Assembly: GCA_019009955.1 (NCBI GenBank)
Contig: CM032228.1
Location: 72,284,001 to 72,348,000, forward strand
DNA length: 64,000 nucleotides
Direction: 5' to 3'
DNA from: Riptortus pedestris
Taxonomy: Eukaryota > Arthropoda > Insecta > Hemiptera > Alydidae
In this document: positions 36,416-48,718 of the stretch, piece after piece
Position numbering within the stretch: the first letter of the stretch is position 1
How the letters are laid out: each line of letters begins with the position of its first letter
The notes under the pieces: model-generated
What the model saw: only the letters and a program-made list of their open reading frames with translations
Database searches by the model: none
What the model was told of the DNA's origin: nothing
Position numbers and translations under genes: made by a program

Positions 36416-37223
36416 AGGCCACATATCGGCCTACATACCGACATTAAGTAATGAAGGAATTTACACCCTGTAAAATAGCTGTAATTAGACAAACGAGTGT
36501 TAATATAATCTACTATCCGACTTCTGTTTTCTAATTAGTCTGAATACTTTCAAGGTTCACGATTCATCCTTGAAGTGTTTATTGTTAACGGTCTCATAGA
36601 AAAGAATAACTATCAATGCAACAAAAAACCTAAAGCCTTTAAATGAAATTAACAATGATACACAACAGAAGAATGGGGAAGTATTTATGTATTCCTGAAA
36701 CAATCAGTAATTAGAAATGTTTAATTCTCAAACCGGTTTTATATGCAGTATCTCATATATAGATTAAGTCCTAGGAATCTAAGCGTTCTCATTCCCGATA
36801 ATTCTTGTTGTTACATTATTGATCTAGTTTTGAAAAGGGGTGTTGACAGCATATATTGAAAAACGTTTCTCGCCAGGGCATATTGATTAACTTTAAAGAC
36901 TTGAAGTTTAAAGTCAAAATTTGAAATTCAAACTTGTAAATTAGACTTTAGTAATGTATAATATATTTTTTAATACTTGGTTTTATACAAAACTAATATC
37001 AACGGAAAAAATGTTTTCTCGTTAAATTTAAATAGACAAACAGGCAATATTGTTATGTACTTAAATAAGTATGCTCTCAATAAATAATTCCTTCTAATAC
37101 ATGCACTCTAAGAATGTGTTCCAGAAAACTAATCAAAAGAATTTTTGATATAATTATATTTTATTGTGGTTCATTTTCATATTTTGTAGTTTTCTATGAA
37201 TGAAACACTAAACTATTAAGGAA

Positions 37224-38203
37224 ATTCCGTCACACAAGTGTAGCGTAAACGAAGTAGATTCCCCACGTCCTGGTATAGCGCACTTGTGATCTCATCTCAC
37301 CACTTATTATAAATTTCTATGTAAAACCGATTAGTGGGGGGAGGGGGGTACTGAATGCTGAAAACAAAAACGTACGAACAACTCGCTTCATACTTATGTC
37401 ACGAAAAAAATATAGAATGAAAATTTTAAACCATAAATATTTTATCAAAGATCAGTTCCAAAATATTTTACAGCCAGACTAATTATAGAGGAAGGGTTTA
37501 AAGGGGGGGGGACTTCGAAAATTCGAAATATTTCAGTTACTATATGTTGGATCGAAAATTTGTATAGAACTAATATTATTGCAAATTGAATGATCTATAA
37601 ATGTTGTAATTATGTATTTTCTATATCATAAATATTAACCGAGATATTTGGATTTTATAGTTTTCCGCTTTTAGGAAACCCTCGCTCCTACTCATGTCAT
37701 ATTAATTATAAGCTGTTATATCATGAATCACTTCATTATACGGTTAAATACCAAATATAGTTTCCATTGAACTTTTACTTTGTGAGATTTATGCAAATAC
37801 GTTCTGTTGACCTCCCCCTTCGTCTTTTGTTCTTGGATTACTAAACTTTTGAGTGATTGAGATCAAAATTATTCTGGTTCATTATAAATTACAGCACTAG
37901 ATAGTTTTCATTAAAATTAATATGTTAAATTCAGATATATTTCATTAATTGTTTTTCTTTCCGGTCTAGAATATCTCTATCTCTCTATTCAGCACTGAGA
38001 ACTTGGCTGACCTGCTTGTTTACAAGTCAGGCGCTCTTGTTGTATAGGTTTTTAAATGTAAATTGACTGAAAGATTTCTAATTACCCATTGTATTTTATT
38101 ACTTAATATTCACGGTGGTGTTATCAGTGTGTAAATTTATCTATTGTAAACCTTTGCGTGGGAAATCTGCTTAGTTTAAGCACCCCCTGCGTGACGGACT
38201 GCG
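37224..38203. mobile_element. H-family composite with two G/C-rich ends in inverted orientation
   Basis: The left end reads TTCCGTCACACAAGTGTAGC forward; the right end is the reverse complement, ending CACCCCCTGCGTGACGGACT. The left ~250 bp follow the plus-oriented first module, and from about 37490 the sequence follows minus-oriented modules. The whole unit therefore has long terminal inverted repeats instead of one hairpin end. Confidence 0.68.
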
Positions 38204-39845
38204 TCCAGACATACCCAAGGGAGAAGTAAGGAAACGCGATCCGCTACACCTCGCCTCCTTCCACAACCTAGTAAAAATAGTAATCTTTCAATGTATTTTC
38301 CATGGAACTGGATATTCCAAGTGAATAGTCTAGTTGGATGACAAGAGGAAACGAAGCGTTGCCAACACGAAACCCGTATCCGCAGATCTTTATGTTCCCC
38401 CTGTCAGACGGTAGCCCACATGCCAGCAACATGTACCGCAATAAACGCTGCAATTTATCTACAGACTCCCGCAATTCATGTTGGACAATTCAAAATAATA
38501 GATATTTCAAGGAGTCGCCATCTATCTTATTTTCTGGAATATCTAAATGCAGCCTGTGGGAACGACAAGGCAATTTTGGTTTGTGACGTCGTGTGTAGTT
38601 CTGTCGAAAGAATCTAAGATCTTAATATGAAGATCTCGGAAAAATAACAAAAATAAATACCTATTTTTCTAGTAATTAATCCCTTTCTTAAGCACAAAAT
38701 TTACTACAATTAGTGATCTCTTCAATTAAATATTTCTTACAAATTTGTGTCATCAGACAAGCAGTTTTTGAGAATACAAAAACATTTTTGTAATTTTACA
38801 AGTTCTACACAATTTGTATTCATATAAATTCATTACAAACCTTTTTGGGGTCTTTAAACAATGTGGATGTTTACTCGAATAAAAATCGAGTAAATTAATA
38901 TGTGGCTTTGAAACCAGTCTCAAAATGAAAATTATCACACCAACATTGTTTTAGGTAAAATAATCATTACACATTAAATTAAATTTTGGAAATCATTTAT
39001 AAAACGATTTTAATTCGTACACATACTTCAAAAACTAGTAGAATACTATAAATTTCTGTTAATGCAATTCTTCCATTTGACTTGAAATAAATAAGTGTTA
39101 CTTATATCTAAAATAAATAACATCGAAGTTTTAATCAAATATTTTATTAGAAACTCTTTAGAATCCATTAGTAATGAAAAAATAAAGAGAGATACTTATA
39201 CTAACACAATTAAACTGAAATTATCGACAAATAAATCCTCCTTTTATAGCAGTGATGCATTTTTTTCTGGAGTAAACGAGGAATGACGCAAGTGAAATCA
39301 CCAGTTAAGATTAGTATTAACAAATGAATTTACACATTTGTGATAATTAAACTATACAAATAGTTTAAAGTAGTCAATTTTATTAAAAAAGAACTATAAA
39401 TATTTTCTTTAATAAATGGCAAGCTAGGTTAAATATTATTCCATTTCTTAAAAAAAAAAAAATTAATTAAATTTTAAGTTTGGGAGGAGTTTAATTGAAA
39501 AAAATCAACTATTTATAAAAACATTGACATTAGCCAAAGTATAAATGCATTTATATAAGTGATTATGTATTTATGGATGTATAAGAAATGCATGTATAGG
39601 CATTTATTTAAGATTTTCAAATATATAATTTTTAGATCTATATGCCTTTTTGCGGAGGTCATGCATAAGAAAGAGCAATGAACTGTCTGTAACATATTTA
39701 CTTAAATTAAATTTCTTTACCACGAATCCGATAATTCTGAACATTTTCAAGCACACTATCAGGCTAATTGTTTCATAGAGAGATGCCTAAAAGTACAATT
39801 TCTGACGTCATGGAGTAAAAATTAATTTAAACACACATTACGTTC

Positions 39846-39849
<4 letters not shown>
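38204..39849. other. Intergenic; unassigned G+C-normal block at 38204-38640
   Basis: 38204-38640 stands out in base composition and has short overlapping ORFs on both strands, none recognisable. The rest is AT-rich. It could be unique regulatory or exonic sequence. Confidence 0.3.
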
Positions 39850-39888
<39 letters not shown>

Positions 39889-39899
39889 GAGCTAGAGTC

Positions 39900-40112
39900 G
39901 CTTAATTATTTTATGAGTATGCTCTTATGTAGCTATGTTAAGCCCTAGATCGTACTGCTCTTGAAACAACAGTCGGGGGTTCGATTTTTACGTAGGTAAA
40001 GAATATTTATTTACTGATACACTAACTAAATAAAACTGTTTAGTCCCACTCTCAGTTGAAAAATTGAAGGTGAGGAAGGAACCTGCAGATTACCAGAAAA
40101 AAAAATAGTCTC
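39900..40112 (+). mobile_element. Diverged tRNA-derived SINE variant
   Basis: Head with A-box-like TAGCTATGTTAAG and B-box-like GGGGGTTCGATTTTTACG, followed by body words in family order: TTTACTGATA, CTAAATAAAACTGTTTAGTC, CCACTCTC and AACCTGCAGATTACC. A 30-base T run precedes it (39850-39880). It may be an older subfamily with a different tRNA-like head. Confidence 0.5.
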
Positions 40113-40139
40113 AATCAAATATAGAGGGAAAAAAATTAA

Positions 40140-40370
40140 AAAACCAAGATGCCTTCAAGATGTGACCTACACACAGTTCGTTTGTTTTATTTCCTGCCAG
40201 CTCCCCCTCTACAATCGTATTGCTCTGAAGAAGGATACCAGCGGTATCTGAAACTGTCAGCACTAAAAAATACACTCACTTATTTCAAGGACTGTTTGGT
40301 TTTTGTAGCCGAAGTCCATCCATTATTGACATCAAATAAATTAATAAAAACATTTATGCTCGTATAAAGA
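40140..40370. repeat. Dispersed-repeat-like block with a CTGAAGAAGG phrase
   Basis: CTGAAGAAGGATACCAGCGG then TATCTGAAACTGTCAGCAC followed by GACTGTTTGGTTTTTGTAGC resembles a 'CTGAAGAAGG...GAAACG' phrase often seen in arthropod intergenic repeats. Richer in G+C than its neighbours; no coding function supported. Confidence 0.3.
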
Positions 40371-40475
40371 ATATTTCCGGTTTTGTTATTCTTTTTTTTT
40401 TTTTGGAATGAATTGATTAGAAGAATTGTCGTTGAAGTAAGAGCATGACTACATGATAGAAGATAAGAGACGTAC

Positions 40476-40513
40476 CTTGTCACGAGAAAATCCTAACGAA
40501 CAAGTTGTGCACT
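40476..40513 (-). promoter_or_regulatory. Possible distal alternative first exon
   Basis: On the minus strand an arthropod-type initiator (TCAGT, with the A at 40513) is followed 38 nt later by a donor, ACAAG|GTACGTC, at 40475. The block 40476-40600 is G+C-rich against an AT-rich background and shares the short string CTCTACTCCTCC with the 21.55-kb candidate promoter block. It could be an upstream promoter of tmod or of a gene outside the window. The evidence is only motif-level. Confidence 0.2.
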
Positions 40514-41223
40514 GAGAGAACAGAACCTTCACCGGAGCGGGCTCGAGAATGACTGAAGCAGCTGACTCTACTCCTCCTAGGGGTGGGGATCCCAGATTGA
40601 GGTAACAGTAGGGTTAACTTCCTTATGTAATGTAAACAATAGCAAACTGGTCATACTCTAGCATCCCTCTTGGTTTATAGATAATTTTAATCGTAAAGGA
40701 GGGGGAGTTGATGATCTTCCTTGAAGTCAGATGGTTGGAAATTTTAACGAAGTCTTCTATTTGTCAAAATTCTCACTTGAAACATGCAAGTGGGGCAAGA
40801 CTAGAGGGTAGTTTAATCTGTTGTTAACATACTCATCCTAGCTAGTATTCTATAATTTAGTCAGCTTATGCTGGCTACAGGCTACCGAGGGATGGTCCGG
40901 TGCAGAAGCCAACGGAAACCCAGTAGATGTCCTTGTGACCCACTCATTGCCTTGTTCGTTCCCGCTGAAAATATTGTTTACGCGTTCACGATATCAATTA
41001 CCAGGTGAGCCCTAAAGATACGACAATATTCTATATTTTATAAAATATTATACCATTTGTTTTATGAAGTGTTATACAAATTATGACTGCAAATTTAGAT
41101 TTGTTTTGTAAATAAATCCCGTGCGAAGAGCCAGAGCAATATTTTACTATCCGAGCAAAATATCAGTCTCCTTTACGGAAACGTATCCCCACCATTAAAT
41201 TCTCTCAAGCTTTTAAATAAAAC

Positions 41224-41857
41224 AACCCGTCACTCAGGGGCTGCGTAAACTAAACAGATTTCCCAAGTGCAGATATAATATGCCCCAGTGATCCCATCTC
41301 ACCACATATTCTCTATTTCCATGTTTAAAACAAAGCTACCGCAGGCTGAAAACAAGGAATTACAAAAAACTCGATTAGTATTTGGGTTAACAAAAATGCA
41401 CAGAAGAACTATTGTAGATCATTAATAGTTTAAGACTGGTTCTATAACATTGTACGATCCGACTCAATATAACGTAAATATTTTGGATTTTCGAATCTCT
41501 CCCTAAACCCTCAAAATTCCAGGTAGATTTCAGCCACTAACAAATATGATCTTTAGTGTTGACTAAAGCGGTTAAATATCGAATATGACATGGGTCAAGT
41601 TAACGTTTTCGAAACAAGAACGTAAAATCTCAATTGATTAGTCATCATACAATGAATTTGCATGTATCTTGTATAATAAAACTTAATAGCTGATATCCCT
41701 TAATGGAAATCTGCTAATAAAAAAATTATTTGGTATTTAAGCTTGAAGTCGTTCATGATATAATATCTTAATGTTAGTATGCCATGAGTAGGAGTGGGGG
41801 TTTCCTCAAGGTTGATAACTAAAAAATCCAAATATCTCGGTTAGTATTCATAATAGA
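41224..41857 (+). mobile_element. H-family element, interrupted by another copy
   Basis: Starts CCGTCACTCAGGGGCTGCGT. At 41685-41717 it carries an out-of-place hairpin end (CTGATATCCCTTAATGGAAA, then TCTGCTAAT), after which the body resumes with TTTGGTATTTAAGCTTGAAG. It is cut at 41857, where the next copy begins. Confidence 0.68.
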
Positions 41858-42518
41858 GAAAATTCCGTAACGCAGGGGCTGCGTAAACTAAGCAGATTTC
41901 CCATGTGAAGTTTTACAATAGAGAAATCTGCATACTGGTAACACAATACCACCGTGATTAAATACAAACGGTAATGAAAAATCTTTCAGTTAATTAAAAT
42001 AAATTCCCAACTGAAACGACTTCTGAATTGTAAGAATAATTTATATTTTAATAACTCAAATTTTAGTAGTCCAAGAACTAAAGAAGGGGGGGGGCGGATG
42101 AACACAACGTATTTGCATAAATCTCACAAAGTAACGAAGATAAGGTAAGGTTAGAAACGACACGTAAGGTTAGAAGAAGCTTCCACCTAAGCCGAGTAGT
42201 TGCGGAAACGGCCGACCTAATCCGAACTATACCCGACCACAGACTTCATAAAAAATGCACATATCTCGGTTAATATTCAAGATAGAGAATAAATGTATAT
42301 TACAATATTTATAGGTAAATTTAATTTGCAATAGGATTGGTTCTATACGATTTAATAATAACTAAGATATTTCAGATTTTCGAAATCCCCCTCCGCTCTG
42401 GTCCGATTCCAACCGTTAAAGAACTTCATTTTTACAAAAAGACACCTATAAGTATAGTATATTGAGTTTATTAACGATCTCACAACATTTCGACCATTAG
42501 AGCGTTAGCAGACAAATA

Positions 42519-42579
<61 letters not shown>

Positions 42580-42691
42580 TGAACGGACATCATTTTCGTC
42601 ATGAACAAGGTAGTATTGATTGATATTTGAGGAAATTTTTCAAAAATCGCGTAATGAGTACAACCTCAATAACTGATTTCATTTAAAGAAA
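41858..42691 (+). mobile_element. H-family element nested in or abutting the previous copy
   Basis: Starts TTCCGTAACGCAGGGGCTGC and ends CTGATTTCATTTAAAGAAAA then TCTGCTAAAA. It carries (TA)n at 42521-42571 and a foreign G+C-rich stretch at about 42130-42245 that replaces normal body sequence. Confidence 0.7.
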
Positions 42692-43189
42692 ATCTGCTAA
42701 AATGAATACAAACAAGAAAAATACAGGTAACCTTAAGATCAAAAAGGTTATATATACAAATAGTGTTTGTTACAAACTCCAAACCAGAGAGAGAAATGGA
42801 AAGGAAATAGTTTTATAACACGGATGACTCTATGCTAACCTTGAATGCTACCGTGTAATATTATTTCATTTAATGGTTGGTGGAGCACAGACAGATAAGG
42901 TGAGCATAGATAACAGGGATGTTATTGATGATATCAAGTGTTTACTAGCGATATCCTTGTATCACTGAACGAAGGTTACGGCTAATGTGTATTACTCTCA
43001 AAGAAGACAAACGTTTTCTTATTGTATAGCCTTTGTTTCAATATATTTTCTGGAACAATATTAAGTGCCTAATCCAAATATCTTTTATTTATATTAAAAT
43101 ACTTTCATGATTTGGAGGAGGGGTTAAGACAAGATATATTGTAATAAGCTTAAATGTTAATTTTATTATCCCCACATGAAATGAGAATT

Positions 43190-43350
43190 TTATTTTTTAA
43201 GACTTTATTTATTAAAAAAAATAAATAGAATAATCAAATAACATCCATAGTCCCACCCTGGCTAGAAAAGGCTGGTGACCTGTAGATTACCCGTCCCAAT
43301 TAGCCTAAGTTGCATAAAGTGGACGTTAATAAATAATAATAATAATAATA
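43190..43350 (+). mobile_element. 5'-truncated SINE with 14-bp target-site duplication
   Basis: Flanked by perfect ATGAAATGAGAATT (43176-43189 and 43351-43364). The insert contains TAGTCCCACCCTGGCTAGAA, CCCGTCCCAATTAGCC and GTGGACGTTAATAAATAATA with an (ATA)n tail. It lacks the tRNA head. Confidence 0.88.
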
Positions 43351-43369
43351 ATGAAATGAGAATTACTTT

Positions 43370-43456
43370 TAATAATGAACTCACCAAATAAACTTCCTTA
43401 TTTCCACCGTTACCAGAAAAAGTTAGTAAACTATACATAACCAGTCCCAATTATTT
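43370..43456 (+). mobile_element. Old SINE fragment
   Basis: AATGAACTCACCAAATAAAC, CCACCGTTACCAGAAAAAG and ATAACCAGTCCCAATTA follow the order of the SINE body with strong divergence. Borders the H-family copy that begins at about 43457. Confidence 0.45.
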
Positions 43457-43550
43457 TTAAATTTCGCTGAAGGGAAATCAGCTATTGAGGATGTACTTAT
43501 AATGCAATTTTTGAAAAATGTCCTCAAATGATGACGGAAATGAGGTTCAA

Positions 43551-43622
<72 letters not shown>

Positions 43623-44315
43623 TATGTATGTGTGTGTATATATATTTGTCTGGTATTGCTCTAGCAGTCGCAATTTTTATATTATCGTTACCAAACGATA
43701 TATAAGAGTTAACTAAAGATTGAGTTCGTTAACGACTAAAATCGGACGAGGAGAAGGGGGGTTTAGAGAGAGGGGAATTTTGTAAATTCGAAATTTCTAT
43801 ACCTATAAATGTTATTATACACATATTTTCTCTATATTGAATATTAATTGGATTTTTTTTTGTTTTCAGCCTTTAGAATCTCCGACTCCTACTGTCATAT
43901 TAACAATAGGCTGTTAAATAATGAGCCATTTCATTCTAAACTTAAATACCAAATATTGTATTCATGAGACTTTTATTTTTTCGCCTATGCTATACTCGAA
44001 ATTTGACTAAAGATCTTATTTGTTATTTGCTGAAATTGGACCTGGAATAGTGGGGGTTTAGAGGGGTAGGGGTGGGTTATTGTGGGTGGGATCGTAAAAT
44101 ATTGTAACACCAATCGTTTTAAAGTATTGATGGTATACATTTGTTTATCTATGCATTTTCCTTATTTTAGTATTAAGCGAGTTATTAGTACTTCCTAGCT
44201 TACAGACAAATTCTACTCATAGGTTGTTTTACATAGAAATAGGGAATATGCGAGGAGATGAGATCTCAAGTGTGTTATGCCAACACGTGGGAAATCAGCC
44301 CCCCTTCCCGTCATT
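43457..44315 (-). mobile_element. H-family element, ~860 bp
   Basis: Hairpin end AAGGGAAATCAGCTATTGAG at 43474, (TA)n at 43554-43621, and a decayed G/C-rich end at 44288-44315 (CACGTGGGAAATCAGCCCCC then CTTCCCGTCA). A LINE 3' end follows directly. Confidence 0.68.
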
Positions 44316-44329
44316 ATGCAATTCACGAC

Positions 44330-44512
44330 TCTCGTTGTCAGTAACTCACATTGAGCATGAAACTCCACTGATACACGAGTGTGTTTTTCGTATTCAATTT
44401 CTGTTATGCTGTTTTATTTTCGTTTAAATTAATTTTGTTTCGTTTTTTAATTTTATACAGTTTTTTCGGAGCAACATCGCCCAAGTTGCGAAGCTCCAAA
44501 TAAATAAATATT
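44330..44512 (+). mobile_element. LINE 3'-end fragment
   Basis: Ends TTCGGAGCAACATCGCCCAA, GTTGCGAAGCTCCAAATAAA, TAAATA. The last 30 bases can fold (GCAAC pairing with GTTGC), as 3' ends of LINEs often do. No ORF. The 5' border is approximate, next to the decayed end of an H-family copy. Confidence 0.65.
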
Positions 44513-45429
44513 GATTAGCCACCGCAAATCAATCTTAAGAGACGTATATTCCATTTACTTATCGACATTATAATTGTCTTAATGGCGTACCCATTTTAAA
44601 TAAAACAGGTTGTTCTTTTTTATAGAATAGATTGGGAACCTTCTGATTGTCTTTAGTTTGAGAAAATGAAAGTTAATTTGAGGAAGAATATTGTATTTGT
44701 ATTGGAAATTAGGCGTTGAAATTAGATGATTTACCAACAGTTTACTATAAAAGTGTTTTAAAAACTAATGTATCAACAAGATCTAATTGACTATAAATCA
44801 CTTGTCTAATTGAAGAAGAAGTTATCCATAGCTGAAATTATACTTTCCAAAATGATTAGAAAGAATAGGCCTTGAGTTTTCTGGCAAATCGGCTTGAAGC
44901 ACTTGGGCTCAGGAAATAAATGGAAACTGTTGGAAGTTTAGAGTTTCACCCTTCCAGGAAAATGGCTCGATTCAAAATTAGTCTTTGGGCCGGACACTAT
45001 TATTACAGAAAGTCGATTTCTGTAACAAATTGTGAACCGATTTTGTTGGGGAGCACTAGGCTACGCTACGCCTCAATGGATTCTAAAATATCTTGAAAAT
45101 TTTGCAAGCTCTACTTACCTTTCTCTCGTTACTGCCGCAGAAGAAAGTAATAAACTTACTAAATTATGACGACGATGTGGATTTTAAAATTTAACATAAA
45201 TAGGCACACTTTCGTAGATAATTATCATTAAATAAATATATTTGGATGTTCCTGGAGGTCCCGAATTGATTATGGAAACATAAAGCATTCCAACTATAAT
45301 ACTGTTTTTTATCATCTACACACAACTTAAAACAATCTTTGATGATTGTGGCTCCTCTACTTTCCCTCAAGCTATTGTTGAAAGCATTCCCTCATTATAT
45401 TTTAATAACTGAGAGAAATTAAACATTCA

Positions 45430-45729
45430 GTGAAGCCGTGGGCCTACGACCTTAAAATAAGAAGTGACGAAGTCATACTTAAAAGATTACGAATTGGACA
45501 TATTCTAAGAACACACTCATACTTGATGAAGAAACAAGACAAACCGATTTGTAGATGTTGTAACGTACCTCTGATAGTTAAACATACACCGACTAACTGT
45601 AGACAACGCAATTACTTACAGATACCACATAATTTACAGGAACTACTGACAAAGGGGAGTCCAGACATAGGTACTATTCTCGAACATTTAGGAAATTATA
45701 CATTTCTATTCAAAAATATGAACAAGTAA
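45430..45729 (+). pseudogene. LINE ORF2 C-terminus (I/Jockey-like)
   Basis: 99 open codons beginning at a GTG (no authentic start; the element is 5'-truncated). The stretch RSDEVILKRLRIGHILRTHS, followed by a CX2C...H...C pattern (CRCCNVPLIVKHTPTNC), is typical of the end of ORF2 after the RNase H region in I/Jockey-group non-LTR retrotransposons. It ends KNMNK and a TAA stop, so the C-terminus is intact. Upstream sequence (45100-45425) has no matching frame. Confidence 0.75.
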
Positions 45730-46172
45730 TATATTTTTAATTTAAGTATTACATTTTTATTTTTGCAATATATTTGGATGGAAGCTTTATTTTTAGTTTA
45801 CAAATACAATTTTTTAAATTTTGCATTCGTTATATTTTATCTTATTTTTATTATATTGTTGTAATACATCTGATTTTTTTTAATTTTTTAATTAGTTCGG
45901 AAACGCATTTAATTAATAATATTTACAATTTATTTTAAACTATTATATTATTTATTTGTAAATAATTTTTATAATTTGTTTCGTTATTTTTTTGTCGTAT
46001 TTTGTTTACATTGTTTGTAATGTTATTTCTGTTAAGTATCTTCGATTTTTCCTATTTTGGAATTTTTGTTGTTATCTATTACTTTTTTTGGAATTTCTTG
46101 TTTTCTATTTTTATCATATATTCATGAAATTTGGTTTTTTTAGGGCAATATCGCCCAAGTTGTGAAGCTCCT
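45730..46172 (+). mobile_element. 3' UTR and 3' end of the LINE
   Basis: Very T-rich 3' region of the element, ending AGGGCAATATCGCCCAAGTT then GTGAAGCTCC. The same end sequence occurs at 44469-44499 and, inverted, at 34620-34650, so it is the family's conserved 3' terminus. Confidence 0.7.
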
Positions 46173-46964
46173 ATATATATATGTATACAGAAACTTGAGC
46201 CTGAGAGTGATGCTGAAGATCCTATCCAAGCAAAATTAATGGAATTTGCTGAATGTACCGAAACGTTTCAATTTTTATTGCACTACCAAAAAAAGGGTTT
46301 AGGTCAGCTGATAATTGAACAGGTCTCCTTACAGGCTAGACAATATTGAACTATGTTATAAATAAAACCTATTTGCAAAAAAATGTTGAATGAATTTAAG
46401 AGAAAAATCATTTATTTTTTTGTGTTCGCTTGAACAAGAAATATTAAAGTTCATGTTAAACAGATATATTGATTTAATAATAAATTTTAAAGAGTTTTAA
46501 AGTTTAGTTCGCATATAATTCTCAACAAATTGTTTGTCATAGGGTTATTTGAATAGATTATTTTTTTTCCATTCTCAATTTACTTAATGAGAGAGGTTAG
46601 TTTTTTACATTATCAAATTTCAAGGCCTACTTCTCCATCAAAGAATTTATTGTTAGCAAAGGCCTTCAGAGGTATCCACTTCATTACCAATGCCTTGCGT
46701 AACAAATAAATACAGTCCTGAGAAAACAACATATTTAAAAAACCGAACAAAATTAGAACTGTAACAATATGTAAATAATTATAATTAAAATGAATGTAAA
46801 CAAATGAACAAATTATTTATTTATTGTGTTTAGCTTTTTCACAGAGGGGTAGTCTTCAACATTTGTCTCGGGTTAGGCTTTTTTTCAGGTAGTTCGCAAT
46901 GACATTTGTAGTATTATTTCAGACTTAATTCTATTTTATTTATTTCGGCAAGAAGAGCCTTTTT

Positions 46965-47980
46965 GCAGATTTACTTTAAAGGAAATCAGTTATTGAAGAT
47001 GTACACATTGCGCGATTTTCGAAAACTTTCCTCCGATATCCGTCGATCCTACCCTGACAAAAATGACGTACATTCTAAATTATATATATTCGTCTGTTAA
47101 CTTTAGTGGTAAGCTTTAGTGGCCGCAATTTTTGTTTGATCGTAAATAAAATCTATATGTGATCGTTTTATGTAAAAAGAAAGATAAAGTTCGTTAATGG
47201 CAGAAATCGGCCATGGGAGGGGGTTGTTTAGAGGGGAGAATTTCGAAAATTTGAAATATCTCCGTTATATAAATTATACATAAGTAATCTGATTGAAAAT
47301 GAAATTACCTATAAATGTTGTTATATACATTTTCTCTATAATGAATATTAGCCGAGATATTTCGTTTTTTGTTTAGATTTCAGCCTTAAGTAAACTCCCA
47401 CTAATACTAATGATATTAACAATAAGCTGTTATATCGTGAATCACTGTATTCTAAGCTTATATGCAAAATATTGTTTTCAATGGTCTTTTAATATGCGAG
47501 ATACAGTCAAAGTCGTTGTATAATGACGTGATCAATATTCAGAATTCTAATTTCTAAAAATGTTTATTTGATCTGTACCATACTCTTATTAAACTGTTTC
47601 AGTCAATACTAAACATCTTATGTTTTATTAGCTGAAATCGATCATCGAGTAGTGGGGGTATAGAGTTGGGAATTATGAAATTCAATATATCTACTTAATT
47701 ATGTATCGGATCGTAAAAGCTTATATAACCAATCTTGTTAATATATTTATGGTCTACATTAAAAGTTCTATCAATGTTTTTCGTAACTCAAGTATTAATC
47801 CAGTTTCTCATGCTTTATTGTTTTCAGCATTCAGTAATCCCCCGCCCCTGCTGCCATCTGCTCATAGGTTGTTTTACTTTGAAAAAGGGGATTTGTGGTG
47901 AGTTGAGATCACAAGTGTGCTATACCACAGCACGTTGGAAATCTGCTTAGTTTTCGCAGCCCCTGCGTGACGGACTTTTT
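46965..47980 (-). mobile_element. H-family element, ~1 kb, both ends present
   Basis: Hairpin end GCAGATTTACTTTAAAGGAA at 46966 and G/C-rich end CGCAGCCCCTGCGTGACGGA at 47956-47975. Both internal modules are complete, while (TA)n is reduced to a few units. One of the least interrupted copies and a good reference. Confidence 0.75.
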
Positions 47981-48123
47981 TATATTCACTCTACAATTAG
48001 CGAGAGTAATTAAAAGATATATTTCATAACATTTCTAGACATACCCACATTAACTTTAGCATAATACATTTAACGAATTTTTGAATCTGATGTAAATCAA
48101 AATAAAATCTGATTTTTTACCTG

Positions 48124-48430
48124 TTTTTTTTTTTTTTTTTTAAAAAACACTGTATGCAATTATTGCATAAACTGTTCATCGCCATGAATAATAAAAGGAG
48201 CGAACAATGATCGGATGAGAAGTATGAGATTGTCAGTAGAGTCAGATTACGGGTAGATACCCGCTGAGATAAAGCATTTCCTACTGGTCCTGTCACTACA
48301 CCGTGGGTACTCCTTTCACTCTCACCTCTCATAATTTGAGAAGGCCTGCTGTAGATTAGAAGCAGCGCTATCTACCTGCTAAATTATACGATACCTCTAC
48401 ATCTCTAGATAGGAAGTATACAGCTTACTT
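48124..48430 (-). mobile_element. Possible poly(A)-tailed retrocopy
   Basis: A run of about 19 T at 48124-48142 would be a poly(A) tail on the minus strand, behind ~280 bp of sequence richer in G+C than its flanks. TGATTTTT occurs on both sides (about 48111 and 48430) but does not abut the tail cleanly. No protein or RNA was recognised. Confidence 0.3.
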
Positions 48431-48675
48431 GATTTTTCGTCTAGATAAATTATTATTATAGTCTTCGCCGATATTTCATTTGATAGCGGTCGAAAAGTTG
48501 AAAGAAAAGAAAGTTCGCCACCTAGGATTTGTAGACCATTAATAGTTTATCAAGGTTTGTTGTATAAAATTTTAGATTCCGGCTCATAATAACGTAGATA
48601 TTTGGAATTTTCGATTCCCCCCCCCCCCAAGGGGGCTCTAAAGCCCCACATTCCAGGTCCAAATACAACATATCA

Positions 48676-48677
<2 letters not shown>

Positions 48678-48711
<34 letters not shown>
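48678..48711. repeat. (TA)n microsatellite in an H-family copy
   Basis: About 34 bp, located in the first module instead of the usual place near the hairpin end. Confidence 0.93.

Positions 48712-48718
<7 letters not shown>

Noticed and set aside
42137..42172. Telomere-like GGTTAG repeats
   Set aside because: Two isolated occurrences about 30 bp apart, without tandem structure.
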